From positions 62,001 to 126,000 of the forward strand of contig NZ_JACIDY010000005.1 in assembly GCF_014196615.1 (NCBI RefSeq): a stretch of 64,000 bases of DNA, written 5' to 3'. The notes under the pieces were generated by a model. The model had not been told where the DNA came from, searched no databases, and saw nothing but the letters and a program-made list of their open reading frames with translations. The stretch is from Novosphingobium fluoreni. GTDB taxonomy: Bacteria > Pseudomonadota > Alphaproteobacteria > Sphingomonadales > Sphingomonadaceae. Position numbers and translations under genes: made by a program. Of this stretch, positions 46,066-54,735 are shown piece after piece; the stretch's first letter is position 1; each line of letters starts with the position of its first letter.

Positions 46066-46992
46066 ATGGCTGTGAACCCGGATTTTCAGGCCATCCTCGA
46101 CCGGGTGAATGCCTTGCCGCCAACTGACTTCTCGCGCCCGCCTGCCGAGCTTGCGGCGGAAATGCGCGCAGCCCCGGTCAACATCCCGCCGCTTCCCAAC
46201 CCGGTTTCGGTAGAGGTTCGCAAGGTCAAGGGAGGGGGCGGCCATCTGATCCCGATCCGCATCTATCGACCAAAGACAGAGCAGCCGCATCCCGTGCTCA
46301 TCAGCATGCATGGTGGCGGTTGGGTGCGTGGTTCGTTGGATGGTGACGAATTTCGATCACACTTCATTGCGCACGAAGCCGGGTGCGCCGTGGTGTCGGT
46401 GGACTATCGGCTTGCTCCCGATCATCGATATCCGGCGGCGCTCGAGGATTGCTATGATGTGACCGAGTGGGTGGCTGACCAAGCTCAGGTACTGGGTTTC
46501 GATGCCGCGCGAATGGGCGTGATGGGCGACAGTGCGGGCGGCAATCTTGCCGCAGCTGTGGCTTTGAAAGCCCGCGATGAGGGTGGGCCGGCCTTGTCGT
46601 GCCAAGTCTTGCTTTACCCCATCTGCGATCACGATTTCGATCGCCCTTCGTATATCGAAAACGCTCAGGGGAAGTTACTCACACGCGAACTGATGCAATG
46701 GTTCTGGGATCAGTACGCCGATGACGCCGATCGTGACCAACAATATCTCAGCCCCTTGCGCGCCAGAGACTTGGGTGGATTGCCCCCTGCGTTGATCATC
46801 ACCGCGCAGTATGATCCGCTGCGGGACGAGGGCGAGCTTTACGCGCAAAAGTTGTTGGAGGCCGGCAACACGGTCGAGGCGCTGCGGATGGATGGGCTGA
46901 TCCATCCGTTTCAAACTCTTGCCGTTTTGCATGCGGACAGCATCGCAGCGATGCAGTTGATGTCCCGCTTCGCGAGCCGCCAATTGGTGTGA
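46066..46992 (+). CDS. Alpha/beta hydrolase, hormone-sensitive-lipase family
   Basis: A 308-residue esterase of the HSL (family IV) type. The oxyanion motif is HGGGW at 82-86, and the nucleophile S156 is in GDSAGGN. The aspartate is in ITAQYDPLRDEG, and the histidine is in DGLIHPFQ. No signal peptide is present, so it is cytoplasmic. It may hydrolyse an ester or lactone intermediate; a Baeyer-Villiger enzyme to make one is not in the window. AGAGGA lies seven bases before the ATG, 68 bases after the VOC gene. Confidence 0.92.
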   Translation: MAVNPDFQAILDRVNALPPTDFSRPPAELAAEMRAAPVNIPPLPNPVSVEVRKVKGGGGHLIPIRIYRPKTEQPHPVLISMHGGGWVRGSLDGDEFRSHFIAHEAGCAVVSVDYRLAPDHRYPAALEDCYDVTEWVADQAQVLGFDAARMGVMGDSAGGNLAAAVALKARDEGGPALSCQVLLYPICDHDFDRPSYIENAQGKLLTRELMQWFWDQYADDADRDQQYLSPLRARDLGGLPPALIITAQYDPLRDEGELYAQKLLEAGNTVEALRMDGLIHPFQTLAVLHADSIAAMQLMSRFASRQLV

Positions 46993-47297
46993 AAGGTGTA
47001 GTCGGCACCGCCTTCCCTAGTATCCGCCAATTCTCGACTGCGGGTGCGTAGAGCCCCCGAAGGGGAGCGCGGGTTATTCTGATAAGCGTCAGACCAAACG
47101 ATCATTCGTTGTGTCAGTGCCGTGTGAATTGGGCAACAGGTGTCATAAAATCTATCGGGACTGCCACCAACTACACTTTCAATCCTATGTCTGATTGCTT
47201 TTGGAGACGGGCAAAATCCCATGCAGTCCGGCTGAACTTGCCGATATGAGCGCTGCGAAAGCGGGCTCTGGTAGTTGCCTGACTTGGGAGGAATTAC
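46993..47297. other. Promoter region of the island's TonB receptor
   Basis: A 305-base gap with no gene. It holds a small GC-rich stem (CCCC-CGAA-GGGG near 47054), the 14-mer ATTCTGATAAGCGT at 47076 shared with the thiolase upstream region, and the palindrome at 47097-47110. Confidence 0.55.
47097..47110. promoter_or_regulatory. Palindromic operator candidate AACGA-N4-TCGTT (second copy)
   Basis: Reads AACGATCATTCGTT, the same perfect dyad arms as at 37766-37779 with a different centre, 188 bases upstream of the receptor start. Two copies in intergenic DNA of one cluster suggest a shared regulator. Confidence 0.5.
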
Positions 47298-49676
47298 ATG
47301 AAAGTTTCATCGTGCCGCGTAATCGGCGCTTCTGTTTTCGCTACGGCCGTGGCCCTGATGGCGAGCCCGGTAATCGCGGCGGAGGATCAGCAGCCGGCCG
47401 ATGGCACAGGTTTTGGCGACATCATCGTCACCGCCCGCAAGACCGGTGAAGCCGCGCAGTCGCTTCCGATCACCGTGGCTGCATTCGGCGGCAAGGAAAT
47501 TCAAGACCGTGCGATCCTTACCGTTCAGGATCTTCAGACGATTACTCCCGGTCTGACGATTTCGAACAACGCGACCGGTGGCGTCCCGGTATTCGCCATC
47601 CGCGGCACGGCAACCGAGCTGGGCATTGATGGCGGCGTCGCTCTTTATCTGAATGACGTGCCGTTGATGTCAGCGGTCGGTATCACGACGCAGTTCTACG
47701 ATATCAGCACCGTTGAAGTGCTCAAGGGCCCGCAGGGTACGCAGTTCGGCACCAATACAACGGGTGGTACGATCACGGTCCGTACCAATCTTCCAACCGA
47801 CAAGGTCGAGGCCTTCGCGAAGGCGGGCTACGGCAACTACAATCGCCGTGATTTCGAGGGCATGATCAACTTGCCCGTCAACGACGTTTTAGCTTTTCGT
47901 TTTGCCGGAAACTACATCAAGCGTGATGGATACGTGAAGAACCGGATCGCGGCGGGTGGTGCCCCAAAGGATTTCTCGGACGAGAACCGTTACTCGCTGC
48001 GTGGAACGATGTCGCTCAACAGCGGACCGATCGAAACGGCGCTGATCCTGGACTATTTCCAGCGCGATGAATCCCCCACCGCGTTCATCCCCGTCGCATT
48101 CCGACCGAATGCCGGCCAGGGTATCAATCTTGCCAACTTGGGTGCGCTAACGGGCTCGCGCAAATCCATCTTCGTTGGTGCCGATCCTTCAGGCGTGGCG
48201 AAGGACCTTTACGGCAAGGCGAAGCTGTTCGGGCTGGAGCATCGCGCGACGATCGAGCTTTCCGATGCCTTTTCCATCCGCAACGTTCTGGGCTATCGCC
48301 ATGACAAAACGGAAACATCGGAAGAGAGCTCCGGCACGTCCTTCGCTCTGGTGAATGTCCTGAACGACGTGAAGACCTCGCAGTGGACCGACGACATCAC
48401 GCTGCGGCACAAAGCCCTCGATGGGCGCCTGCGGACGAGCCTGGGTGGATATTTCCTCCTGAACGACAAAAGGCAGGGCCAAAATGCCACCGTGGCGCAA
48501 AGCATCTATCTGACGTTCTTCAACGCACCATTGGTGAGCAATGCGCTGAACTTTGAGAAGAAGCAATTCACATCGAAGGCAGCTTATTTCAACTCTGAGT
48601 TCGACATTACCGATACCCTGAATATTTCGGGCGGTGTCCGTTACAACTGGGATCATGTGAAGTCAGAAGGTACGGTCGCTCAGGCGGACGGTGTGCTGCC
48701 GCGGTTCGGCAAATTTTTCCGACCCGATGCGCGGACGCCGTGCAACACCGCCGCGTTCCTGGCTTACACGGACCGGGATCTGAATGCTTGCGTCGGCCGA
48801 CGTAGCAAGAGCTTCCGCGCTCCAAGCTGGACCGTCGCGCTTTCCAACAAGTTCAGCTCGCGCGTTCTGGGTTACGCCAAGATCAGCCATGGCTATCTTG
48901 CTGGGGGCGCCAACTTTACAATTCGCGAAGTTCCCTTCTACGAGCCTGAGAAGACCACGATGATCGAGGCCGGCGTAAAGGCGGACTGGTCGCTCGGTGG
49001 GCGTCCACTTCGTACCAACGTGGCGTTGTATCGTGGCAAAACCAGCAACAAGCAGATCTTCGTCAATGTTAATTATGACGATCAGTTCTCCGGCTTCGGC
49101 GTTATCAATGCCGCCAAGCAAGAGGTCTATGGCGCGGACTTTGAGATGCGGTACTCACCCGTTCAAGGTCTGACCTTCGACGGCAGCTACAATTACATCC
49201 ATTCCGAGTTCAAGAGCTTCATCATTCCTGGTCTTGGCGGCAACGCGGATGGCCTGACTGGCGCAACACTCGTTCCCAGGAGCGACTTGAGCGGCGCGGT
49301 GCCGGCGCAGACGCCGAAGCATCAATTCAACGTGGCCGCCACGTACGAATTGCCGATCGATCCGAGCTCCGGTAAGATCACAACGACTATTTCTGGATAT
49401 TACTCGAGCAAGATCAAGCAAAACAATCTGTTCGTGGGTTACAACGCCAGCTTTGGCCCTCAATACAATGAAATCAATAGTTACTTCACCGCCAGCGCCT
49501 CTTTGAATTGGGAGAACGTTGCAGGATCGCCGATCAGTGCTCAATTCTGGGTCCGGAACCTGTTTGACAAAAACTACATCACCGCGCGGCAGGCTCAGTT
49601 CCAGGCCTTCGGGTATGCGACTGCCGTTTATGGAGCGCCCCGCACCTTTGGTGGCAGTGCCTCGATCAAGTTCTGA
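47298..49676 (+). CDS. TonB-dependent receptor
   Basis: A 792-residue outer-membrane receptor. The signal peptide is SVFATAVALMASPVIAA, followed by the TonB box FGDIIVTARKT and the plug with LPITVAAFGGKEIQDRAI. The barrel closes with GGSASIKF. The style is that of the large sphingomonad receptors for plant and aromatic or terpenoid compounds, not the siderophore type. Its place at the end of the catabolic island suggests uptake of the island's hydrophobic substrate. GGAGG lies seven bases before the ATG, and a rho-independent terminator follows. Confidence 0.93.
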   Translation: MKVSSCRVIGASVFATAVALMASPVIAAEDQQPADGTGFGDIIVTARKTGEAAQSLPITVAAFGGKEIQDRAILTVQDLQTITPGLTISNNATGGVPVFAIRGTATELGIDGGVALYLNDVPLMSAVGITTQFYDISTVEVLKGPQGTQFGTNTTGGTITVRTNLPTDKVEAFAKAGYGNYNRRDFEGMINLPVNDVLAFRFAGNYIKRDGYVKNRIAAGGAPKDFSDENRYSLRGTMSLNSGPIETALILDYFQRDESPTAFIPVAFRPNAGQGINLANLGALTGSRKSIFVGADPSGVAKDLYGKAKLFGLEHRATIELSDAFSIRNVLGYRHDKTETSEESSGTSFALVNVLNDVKTSQWTDDITLRHKALDGRLRTSLGGYFLLNDKRQGQNATVAQSIYLTFFNAPLVSNALNFEKKQFTSKAAYFNSEFDITDTLNISGGVRYNWDHVKSEGTVAQADGVLPRFGKFFRPDARTPCNTAAFLAYTDRDLNACVGRRSKSFRAPSWTVALSNKFSSRVLGYAKISHGYLAGGANFTIREVPFYEPEKTTMIEAGVKADWSLGGRPLRTNVALYRGKTSNKQIFVNVNYDDQFSGFGVINAAKQEVYGADFEMRYSPVQGLTFDGSYNYIHSEFKSFIIPGLGGNADGLTGATLVPRSDLSGAVPAQTPKHQFNVAATYELPIDPSSGKITTTISGYYSSKIKQNNLFVGYNASFGPQYNEINSYFTASASLNWENVAGSPISAQFWVRNLFDKNYITARQAQFQAFGYATAVYGAPRTFGGSASIKF

Positions 49677-49697
49677 CATATAATTGATCTGATGAAG

Positions 49698-49746
49698 GTA
49701 GGTCTGAAACTCGGAAATGATCCTGAGTTTCGGACCTGCTTTTTTG
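49698..49746 (+). terminator. Rho-independent terminator after the TonB receptor
   Basis: Fifteen-base arms GTAGGTCTGAAACTC (49698-49712) and GAGTTTCGGACCTGC (49725-49739), paired with one G-T and one further wobble pair, followed directly by six Ts. It marks the right boundary of the catabolic island. Confidence 0.9.
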
Positions 49747-49860
49747 TATAGAGTAGACCCAATCGTTCCATGAATATCCGCCGTGCCGGAGGCGGACGAG
49801 GATAAGCAGGCCGCGTTCTGCAAATGCTTCGCGCTGTATTATAATGTTGGACGCCTGGCC

Positions 49861-51270
49861 CTACTTCCGCAGGCGCCGGACCCCGATGACGATGCCGCTG
49901 ATCGCGCCGATCGTGCCCATTGCCAGCCACAAGGCCATCCAGGCGTCCCACAAGGGGCGGCGGGTGATCAGGCCGTCGAAGTCCCACCGGTGGATGCCGT
50001 CGAACAGCCAGCGGTATAATCGGCGACGTGCGCTTGGCGTCTCTAGTATCTCCCCGGTGCGGGGGCTGATCGTGATCCATGTTTGCGCCGGATCGTCGAA
50101 GTGGATGCGCAGGACCGGCAGTTCCACCGTGCCTTTGGCTTTGTACCAATAGGTGTCGGGCTGTGTCAGCCAGTCCGTGCGGATGACGCCGGCGTGAGGC
50201 AATATTCGGCGCGCCGCCTGCACGAGATGGGCGGGATCGAGTGCTATCGTTTGCAGCGTTCGCGCGTTCAGGACCGACGCCGTCCTACTCGTCCGGGCCA
50301 GGACCAGCAGCGGCATGCCGTCCGTCCAGATCAAGCGCGCGCGTTTTACGGTGTCAGCCTCGGGAAGCTGACCGATCGCGCGCCAGTCGATCGGTGGGGC
50401 AGAACCTTGGGCGGCGTAGCGGGCGAGGGCGGCGTCGCCCGGGCCTTTGTCGGCGAACCATCGGTTGGGATCGACCGAAAGCCACCCGCTGACGATCCAT
50501 AGCGTCATGGCCGTACCACCGAGCAGCCCGAAGACGTGGTGCCACCACTGCCAGCCCCGATACGGTGAGACGCGGCCGCCCTTGTAGCGGCGGCGGCGCA
50601 GGCGGACGCGTAGCACGCCGATCCACATGCCGCTGACCACGCCGACGATACCCGCGCCCGAAGTCCACAGGATGACCTGCCGCCACAGGGGCTGGTCCTG
50701 TCGCAGCACCGTCAGGTAAATCCAGTGCGGGACCGCGCCCAGCCAGTTCCAGAAGCGCTCTGTCCGATGGGTGTCGAGCACCACGCCGCCGGTTTTGCCA
50801 CTGACATAGAGGACGAGCCCGTCGGGCCGATCGAGCGTGACCTTCCACAAGGGGCGATAGCGATCGTAGCTGCCTGCGACGGTCCACTGATCCCGCTCTA
50901 TCAGACTGGCTGACCGGACGTTTGCGTGTCCGAAAGCCGCCGCCTCGCGCTTGGCTGCGGCGGCATCGGTGGGGGGGAGGGGCAGCCCTTGCGTGGCCGA
51001 TCGCGTTTGTTCGCCCAGCCACAGCGGCCCGTCGGGGCCCTGTTGCAGCCAAGTACCGGGCGCAGCAGGGCCATGGACATTGGCCCAGTCGACCGGCCGC
51101 AACCCTGCCAGCCGTTCCTCCTCGGTGAGCGAGGGGAACGGCACGTACATCATGACCGCGCCCGAAACGAACCACATCGCCAGCAGCAGGCATGTGGCAA
51201 TGCCGATCCAGCGATGGACCAGATAGAGCCATCGCTTGCCTTTATGCAGCAGCCCGGGCGCCGTCTTCAT
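49861..51270 (-). CDS. PepSY-associated transmembrane protein
   Basis: A 469-residue inner-membrane protein of the PepSY_TM family. The first helix holds LVHRWIGIATCLLLAMWFVS, middle helices cover WTSGAGIVGVVSGMWIGVL and HHVFGLLGGTAMTLWIVSG, and the last helix ends LAMGTIGAISGIVIGV. PepSY-type periplasmic sections lie between them. Helix-borne histidines are likely haem ligands, as in FoxB-type siderophore reductases. Its start overlaps the stop of the TonB receptor gene by one base, so the pair is co-transcribed downstream of a cobalamin riboswitch. This suggests reduction of an imported corrinoid or siderophore. The ATG at 51270 is chosen because similarity begins there. Confidence 0.88.
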   Translation of the reverse strand: MKTAPGLLHKGKRWLYLVHRWIGIATCLLLAMWFVSGAVMMYVPFPSLTEEERLAGLRPVDWANVHGPAAPGTWLQQGPDGPLWLGEQTRSATQGLPLPPTDAAAAKREAAAFGHANVRSASLIERDQWTVAGSYDRYRPLWKVTLDRPDGLVLYVSGKTGGVVLDTHRTERFWNWLGAVPHWIYLTVLRQDQPLWRQVILWTSGAGIVGVVSGMWIGVLRVRLRRRRYKGGRVSPYRGWQWWHHVFGLLGGTAMTLWIVSGWLSVDPNRWFADKGPGDAALARYAAQGSAPPIDWRAIGQLPEADTVKRARLIWTDGMPLLVLARTSRTASVLNARTLQTIALDPAHLVQAARRILPHAGVIRTDWLTQPDTYWYKAKGTVELPVLRIHFDDPAQTWITISPRTGEILETPSARRRLYRWLFDGIHRWDFDGLITRRPLWDAWMALWLAMGTIGAISGIVIGVRRLRK

Positions 51271-53450
51271 CAGATCTGGGCTCTGAGCGCAACGTCGACG
51301 GAGCGCGGGCGGCCCAGCAGCCATTGCTGATCCGAATACGTGGTGGCCGCGTAGTCCTTGTCGAGGAGGTTGTAGACCCGCAAGTCGACCGCCAGATCAG
51401 GCGTGAAGGCATAGGACAGCCCGGCGTCGACCACGGCGTAACCGGGCACGCGGAACCGGTTGCCGTTATCCGAAAAGCGCCGGCCGACATAGCGAAGTCC
51501 GGCTTGCGCGCGCAGCCCGCCCAAGCCTTGCCAGGTCAGCCAGAGGTTTGCGGCCGTCTCCGGCACGTCGGACGGCGTATTGCCCGCAAAGTCCTTACCG
51601 CCCGTGATATAGTCGTCAAAGCGCGCCTTCAGGATCGTGCCGTTCGCATCCAGCGCAAAGCCGCCGGGAAGCGAGAAGGCGAGGGCGGCCTCTATGCCCT
51701 TGGAGGATTGCTGGCCGATCTGCTCGATCGGGCTGGTCGGCGTCCGCTGCGCCACGAGCCCTTTCTTGACGATGCGATAGGCTGCCAGCGTGGCAGAGCC
51801 TTTGCCGTCCAAGAAGCTGGCCTTGACTCCCGCTTCCACCTGATCGCCCTTGGCATTGGTGAAGCTGAACTGCGTGGCGTTGGTAGTGAAAGTGGTCAAT
51901 GTCCCCAGCGGATCGACGCCGGTGGAGTATTGGCCGTAGAACGACAGGTTCGGTGTCGGCTGATAGACGGCGCCCACCCGCCAGGTGAAGTTTTCGAACT
52001 TGCGCTGCCGCGCGCCATTGGGGAACGCGTTGACTTGCCCGGTGATGTTGCCGCCCGCGTCATAGATGAAGTTGCGCCGCTTCACCCGGTCTTCTTCATA
52101 GCGGAAGCCGCCGATGAGCGAGATTTGCTGGCCGATCTTCAACCGGTCTTCGGCAAAGACGCTCCATTCGCTGGTGCGTGTCAGATAGCGGGGGATGCGG
52201 TTGGCCTTGCCGTCGAACGTGCCGGGATCGAAGCGGAAGGGGTCGACTTCGTCCGACTGATCCGCAAACGCGAAGTTGTTCGAATAGGTCAGCTTGATCG
52301 CGTTGACATCGAAGCCCAGCACCAGATCGTTGGCCAGCCCGCTGCCCAGTTGCGAGCGGATGGTAAGGTTGGCCTGATCGCCCAACTGCCTGTTATCATG
52401 GACGATGCCCAGGTTGTCGAGGCGACGGATCAGGCCGGGTATGCCGGAACCGTTGCCACTGGGGCATTCTCCCGTGGCGCCGATCCAGCAGTAGTTCTCA
52501 AGATTGTACCAGCGGCGTTTGCTGCTCAGCCGATAAGCGGTGTTGGTGAAGGACACCGCGTCGCTGATCGCCCATTGTGCCGTCAGCGTCAGGCGATCGT
52601 CGCGATAATGCATCTGTGCATCGCGGACGTTGTAGTTGCGGCGCTTGGTGCGTGGGTCCAGGCGGCCGTCGATCAGCGGCGTCCCGAAGTATTGCATCGG
52701 CTTGTTGTCGCCATAATCGCCCCGCAGGGTCAGGCTGAAGCGATCCGAAGGGGCGAAGCGCAGCGCGCCGCCAAGGGACAAGCTTTCACTCCGGCCCCGA
52801 TCGACCCAGCCATCGGAACGGCGATAGCTGGCATCCGCGCGGTAGCTGAGCACTTGCCCCAGCGGGCCGCCCGCTCCGGCCGCAAAGTGCATCGTGTTTT
52901 GCGAGCCGTAACTGGCTTCCAGGTCCAGTTCGCGCCGGTCGCTGGGCTTCTTGGTGACGACGTTGATCGCCCCGCCCAGCGCACCTTGGCCATAGAGCAC
53001 CGAGGATGGTCCGCTCAGCACTTCGATCCGCTCCACATTCCAGGGATCGGTGGGAAAGGTGATGGTGCCGGCGGTGGGAAACAGGCGGACGCCATTTACC
53101 AACTGCAGGACAGAGCTCTGCCCGGTGAAGCCGCGCACGGACAAGGCGGTGTTGCCATTGCCGGGATTGCCGATCGTGGTGACGCCCGGCGCGCGTGACA
53201 CGGCTTCGGCAACGGTCAGATCGCCCCGGGCGCGGATCGTGTCACCATCGACGGTGGCGATGCTGGCGGGCAGTTCCAGCGGGGTCAGGCCCAGACGGCT
53301 GCCGGTTTCGGTGGCTACCTTCATGCCCAGGTCCGACCGACCGATCACTAAGATATCGGCTGTAACATCGGAGGATCCGTCAGCTTGCGCGGTACCGGCG
53401 AAGGCAGCGGACAGCAGGCAGATTCCGGAGGAGAGGAGATACTTGTTCAT
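51270..53450 (-). CDS. TonB-dependent receptor under cobalamin-riboswitch control
   Basis: A 726-residue outer-membrane receptor. It has a signal peptide (CLLSAAFAGTAQA), a TonB-box-like ADILVIGRS, and a plug with VRGFTGQSSVLQLVNG and RIEVLSGPSSVLYGQGALGG. The barrel ends DVALRAQI. The plug is of the ferric-siderophore (FhuA-like) type and longer than E. coli BtuB. A cobalamin riboswitch about 240 bases upstream on the same strand strongly suggests a corrinoid-linked ligand. It is co-transcribed with the PepSY protein. I do not name it btuB because the sequence style differs from the short BtuB barrel. Confidence 0.88.
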   Translation of the reverse strand: MNKYLLSSGICLLSAAFAGTAQADGSSDVTADILVIGRSDLGMKVATETGSRLGLTPLELPASIATVDGDTIRARGDLTVAEAVSRAPGVTTIGNPGNGNTALSVRGFTGQSSVLQLVNGVRLFPTAGTITFPTDPWNVERIEVLSGPSSVLYGQGALGGAINVVTKKPSDRRELDLEASYGSQNTMHFAAGAGGPLGQVLSYRADASYRRSDGWVDRGRSESLSLGGALRFAPSDRFSLTLRGDYGDNKPMQYFGTPLIDGRLDPRTKRRNYNVRDAQMHYRDDRLTLTAQWAISDAVSFTNTAYRLSSKRRWYNLENYCWIGATGECPSGNGSGIPGLIRRLDNLGIVHDNRQLGDQANLTIRSQLGSGLANDLVLGFDVNAIKLTYSNNFAFADQSDEVDPFRFDPGTFDGKANRIPRYLTRTSEWSVFAEDRLKIGQQISLIGGFRYEEDRVKRRNFIYDAGGNITGQVNAFPNGARQRKFENFTWRVGAVYQPTPNLSFYGQYSTGVDPLGTLTTFTTNATQFSFTNAKGDQVEAGVKASFLDGKGSATLAAYRIVKKGLVAQRTPTSPIEQIGQQSSKGIEAALAFSLPGGFALDANGTILKARFDDYITGGKDFAGNTPSDVPETAANLWLTWQGLGGLRAQAGLRYVGRRFSDNGNRFRVPGYAVVDAGLSYAFTPDLAVDLRVYNLLDKDYAATTYSDQQWLLGRPRSVDVALRAQI

Positions 53451-53689
53451 CGTAACTGAGGCCCCGTTTCAAGTATGCCCGAGCCCTTCCAGGGCACGGC
53501 ATTTGGCTGCAAGTTACGAACGGTTGTGCCTGGCGGCGGGCAACGCCCGCGAACCGTTACAGCAACGGGAGACGGACGTGCGAGACGACCGAGGGAAAAC
53601 CCATCGCTGCGGCTTGGCCGCTCGTTCGCCGCTCAGACGGAGTTCACCGTGCCCGGACCATCCCCTGGACCCAAGCAAGAGCGACCAAG

Positions 53690-53890
53690 CACCGGCAGGT
53701 CTCCTGGCTCACGGGTCATCGTTTGACGCACGGCCTTCCCAGGCTATGACAGACGCGAACGTCCGGCCCAGTGGCTGCTTCCCTCGATAGCCGAGGGAAG
53801 CGATGCGCATCGCACTCACCGCTTACAGTTGCAGGGACAGCCTCGGATTGGATGGGCACGCCATCGTCACCGCGTTCCCTTTTAAGCCTC
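53690..53890 (-). promoter_or_regulatory. Cobalamin riboswitch 1 (upstream of the TonB receptor)
   Basis: Read on the minus strand, the conserved elements occur in order: GGGAACGCGGTGACG, CCCTGCAACTGTAAGCGG, and the closing GAGCCAGGAGACCTGCC (53694-53710). The 240 bases between aptamer and start codon contain an inverted repeat (arms 53519-53525 and 53552-53558 around GCGGGC-AAC-GCCCGC), a possible expression platform. Cobalamin should switch off receptor and PepSY genes. Confidence 0.93.
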
Positions 53891-53991
53891 TCTCGAGGCA
53901 CCGGCGCGATCATATATGTTCGATCGGGCGGTCAGGCCGTCTCGAACCATTGGTTATCTGTCACAAGCCACACGTGGTGGCTGGCTTGGGA

Positions 53992-54669
53992 TCAGGCGGT
54001 TTCGTAAAGGCGTCGTTCCACCAGTCCGCTGCCCTTCAGGCCGCTCAGGGCCTTGGCGGTCGCCAGGACGGCAAGATCGATCACGGGCTCCACCACGATG
54101 ACGAGCATGTAAGCGCCGCTGAACGTGGCCAGCGATGCCATGTTCGCGGCGGCAAAGCCCTGGCCCCAGCAGACCCAGAACGCGACCCAGCCGACGATGC
54201 CGGCCTGGTACGTGGTGGAAAGCGCCAGCGCCTGGCCATAGCCCAGCGCCACGTAGGGCGTGCGCGGCGCGACGATCTTGCGGGCCAGCGCGGCCAAGCC
54301 GAACAGCGGCACCAGCAGCGTGGTCACGTTCATGCCGTATTGCGCCAGATCGATGGGAGAGAAGAACAGGCCCTGGATCAGCAGCCCCATAGCGAGGCCG
54401 ACGGCGCTGGGCGCCAGGCCGAGCGTGAGGAACAGGGTCGAGCCCAGGATCAGGTGGACTTCGGATACGCCCACCGGATGGTGCGGCAGGACCTGGAAGA
54501 AGCAGAACACCAGAACGGTGGCGATCAGGCTGCGCAGCGCGACGGAGGCGGCCCCGCTCTGCCGCGCGGTGTCCGCCACCTGCTTCAGCGCGTAAGACCC
54601 GGCGGCTGCGGCCGTGATGTAGCCGAGCATCATTTTGCCCGGGGGCACAAGGCCCGGTTCGATATGCAT
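53992..54669 (-). CDS. cbiM: CbiM-type energy-coupling factor permease (solitary)
   Basis: A 225-residue membrane protein of the CbiM/NikM family, the substrate-specific subunit of cobalt or nickel ECF transporters. It begins MHIEPGLVPPGKMMLGYITA; the N-terminal Met-His is the metal-binding end in this family. About six helices follow, with HPVGVSEVHLILGSTLFL carrying further histidines. No cbiN, cbiQ or cbiO is adjacent. AGGAGA lies eight bases before the ATG at 54669; the frame is open further upstream but through the riboswitch. The riboswitch argues for cobalt supply to B12 synthesis rather than nickel. Confidence 0.88.
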   Translation of the reverse strand: MHIEPGLVPPGKMMLGYITAAAAGSYALKQVADTARQSGAASVALRSLIATVLVFCFFQVLPHHPVGVSEVHLILGSTLFLTLGLAPSAVGLAMGLLIQGLFFSPIDLAQYGMNVTTLLVPLFGLAALARKIVAPRTPYVALGYGQALALSTTYQAGIVGWVAFWVCWGQGFAAANMASLATFSGAYMLVIVVEPVIDLAVLATAKALSGLKGSGLVERRLYETA

Positions 54670-54735
54670 AACACGTTTCTCCTGCCGTCCCACCGACGGC
54701 CTTGAGTGGCACCGATGCGCCGAAATGGCGCGAAT

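Noticed and set aside
51192..53198. A 668-codon open frame on the plus strand opposite the TonB receptor
   Set aside because: It lies wholly antisense to a receptor with clear plug and barrel motifs, and its product has no recognisable domain; GC-rich codon bias leaves long antisense frames open.
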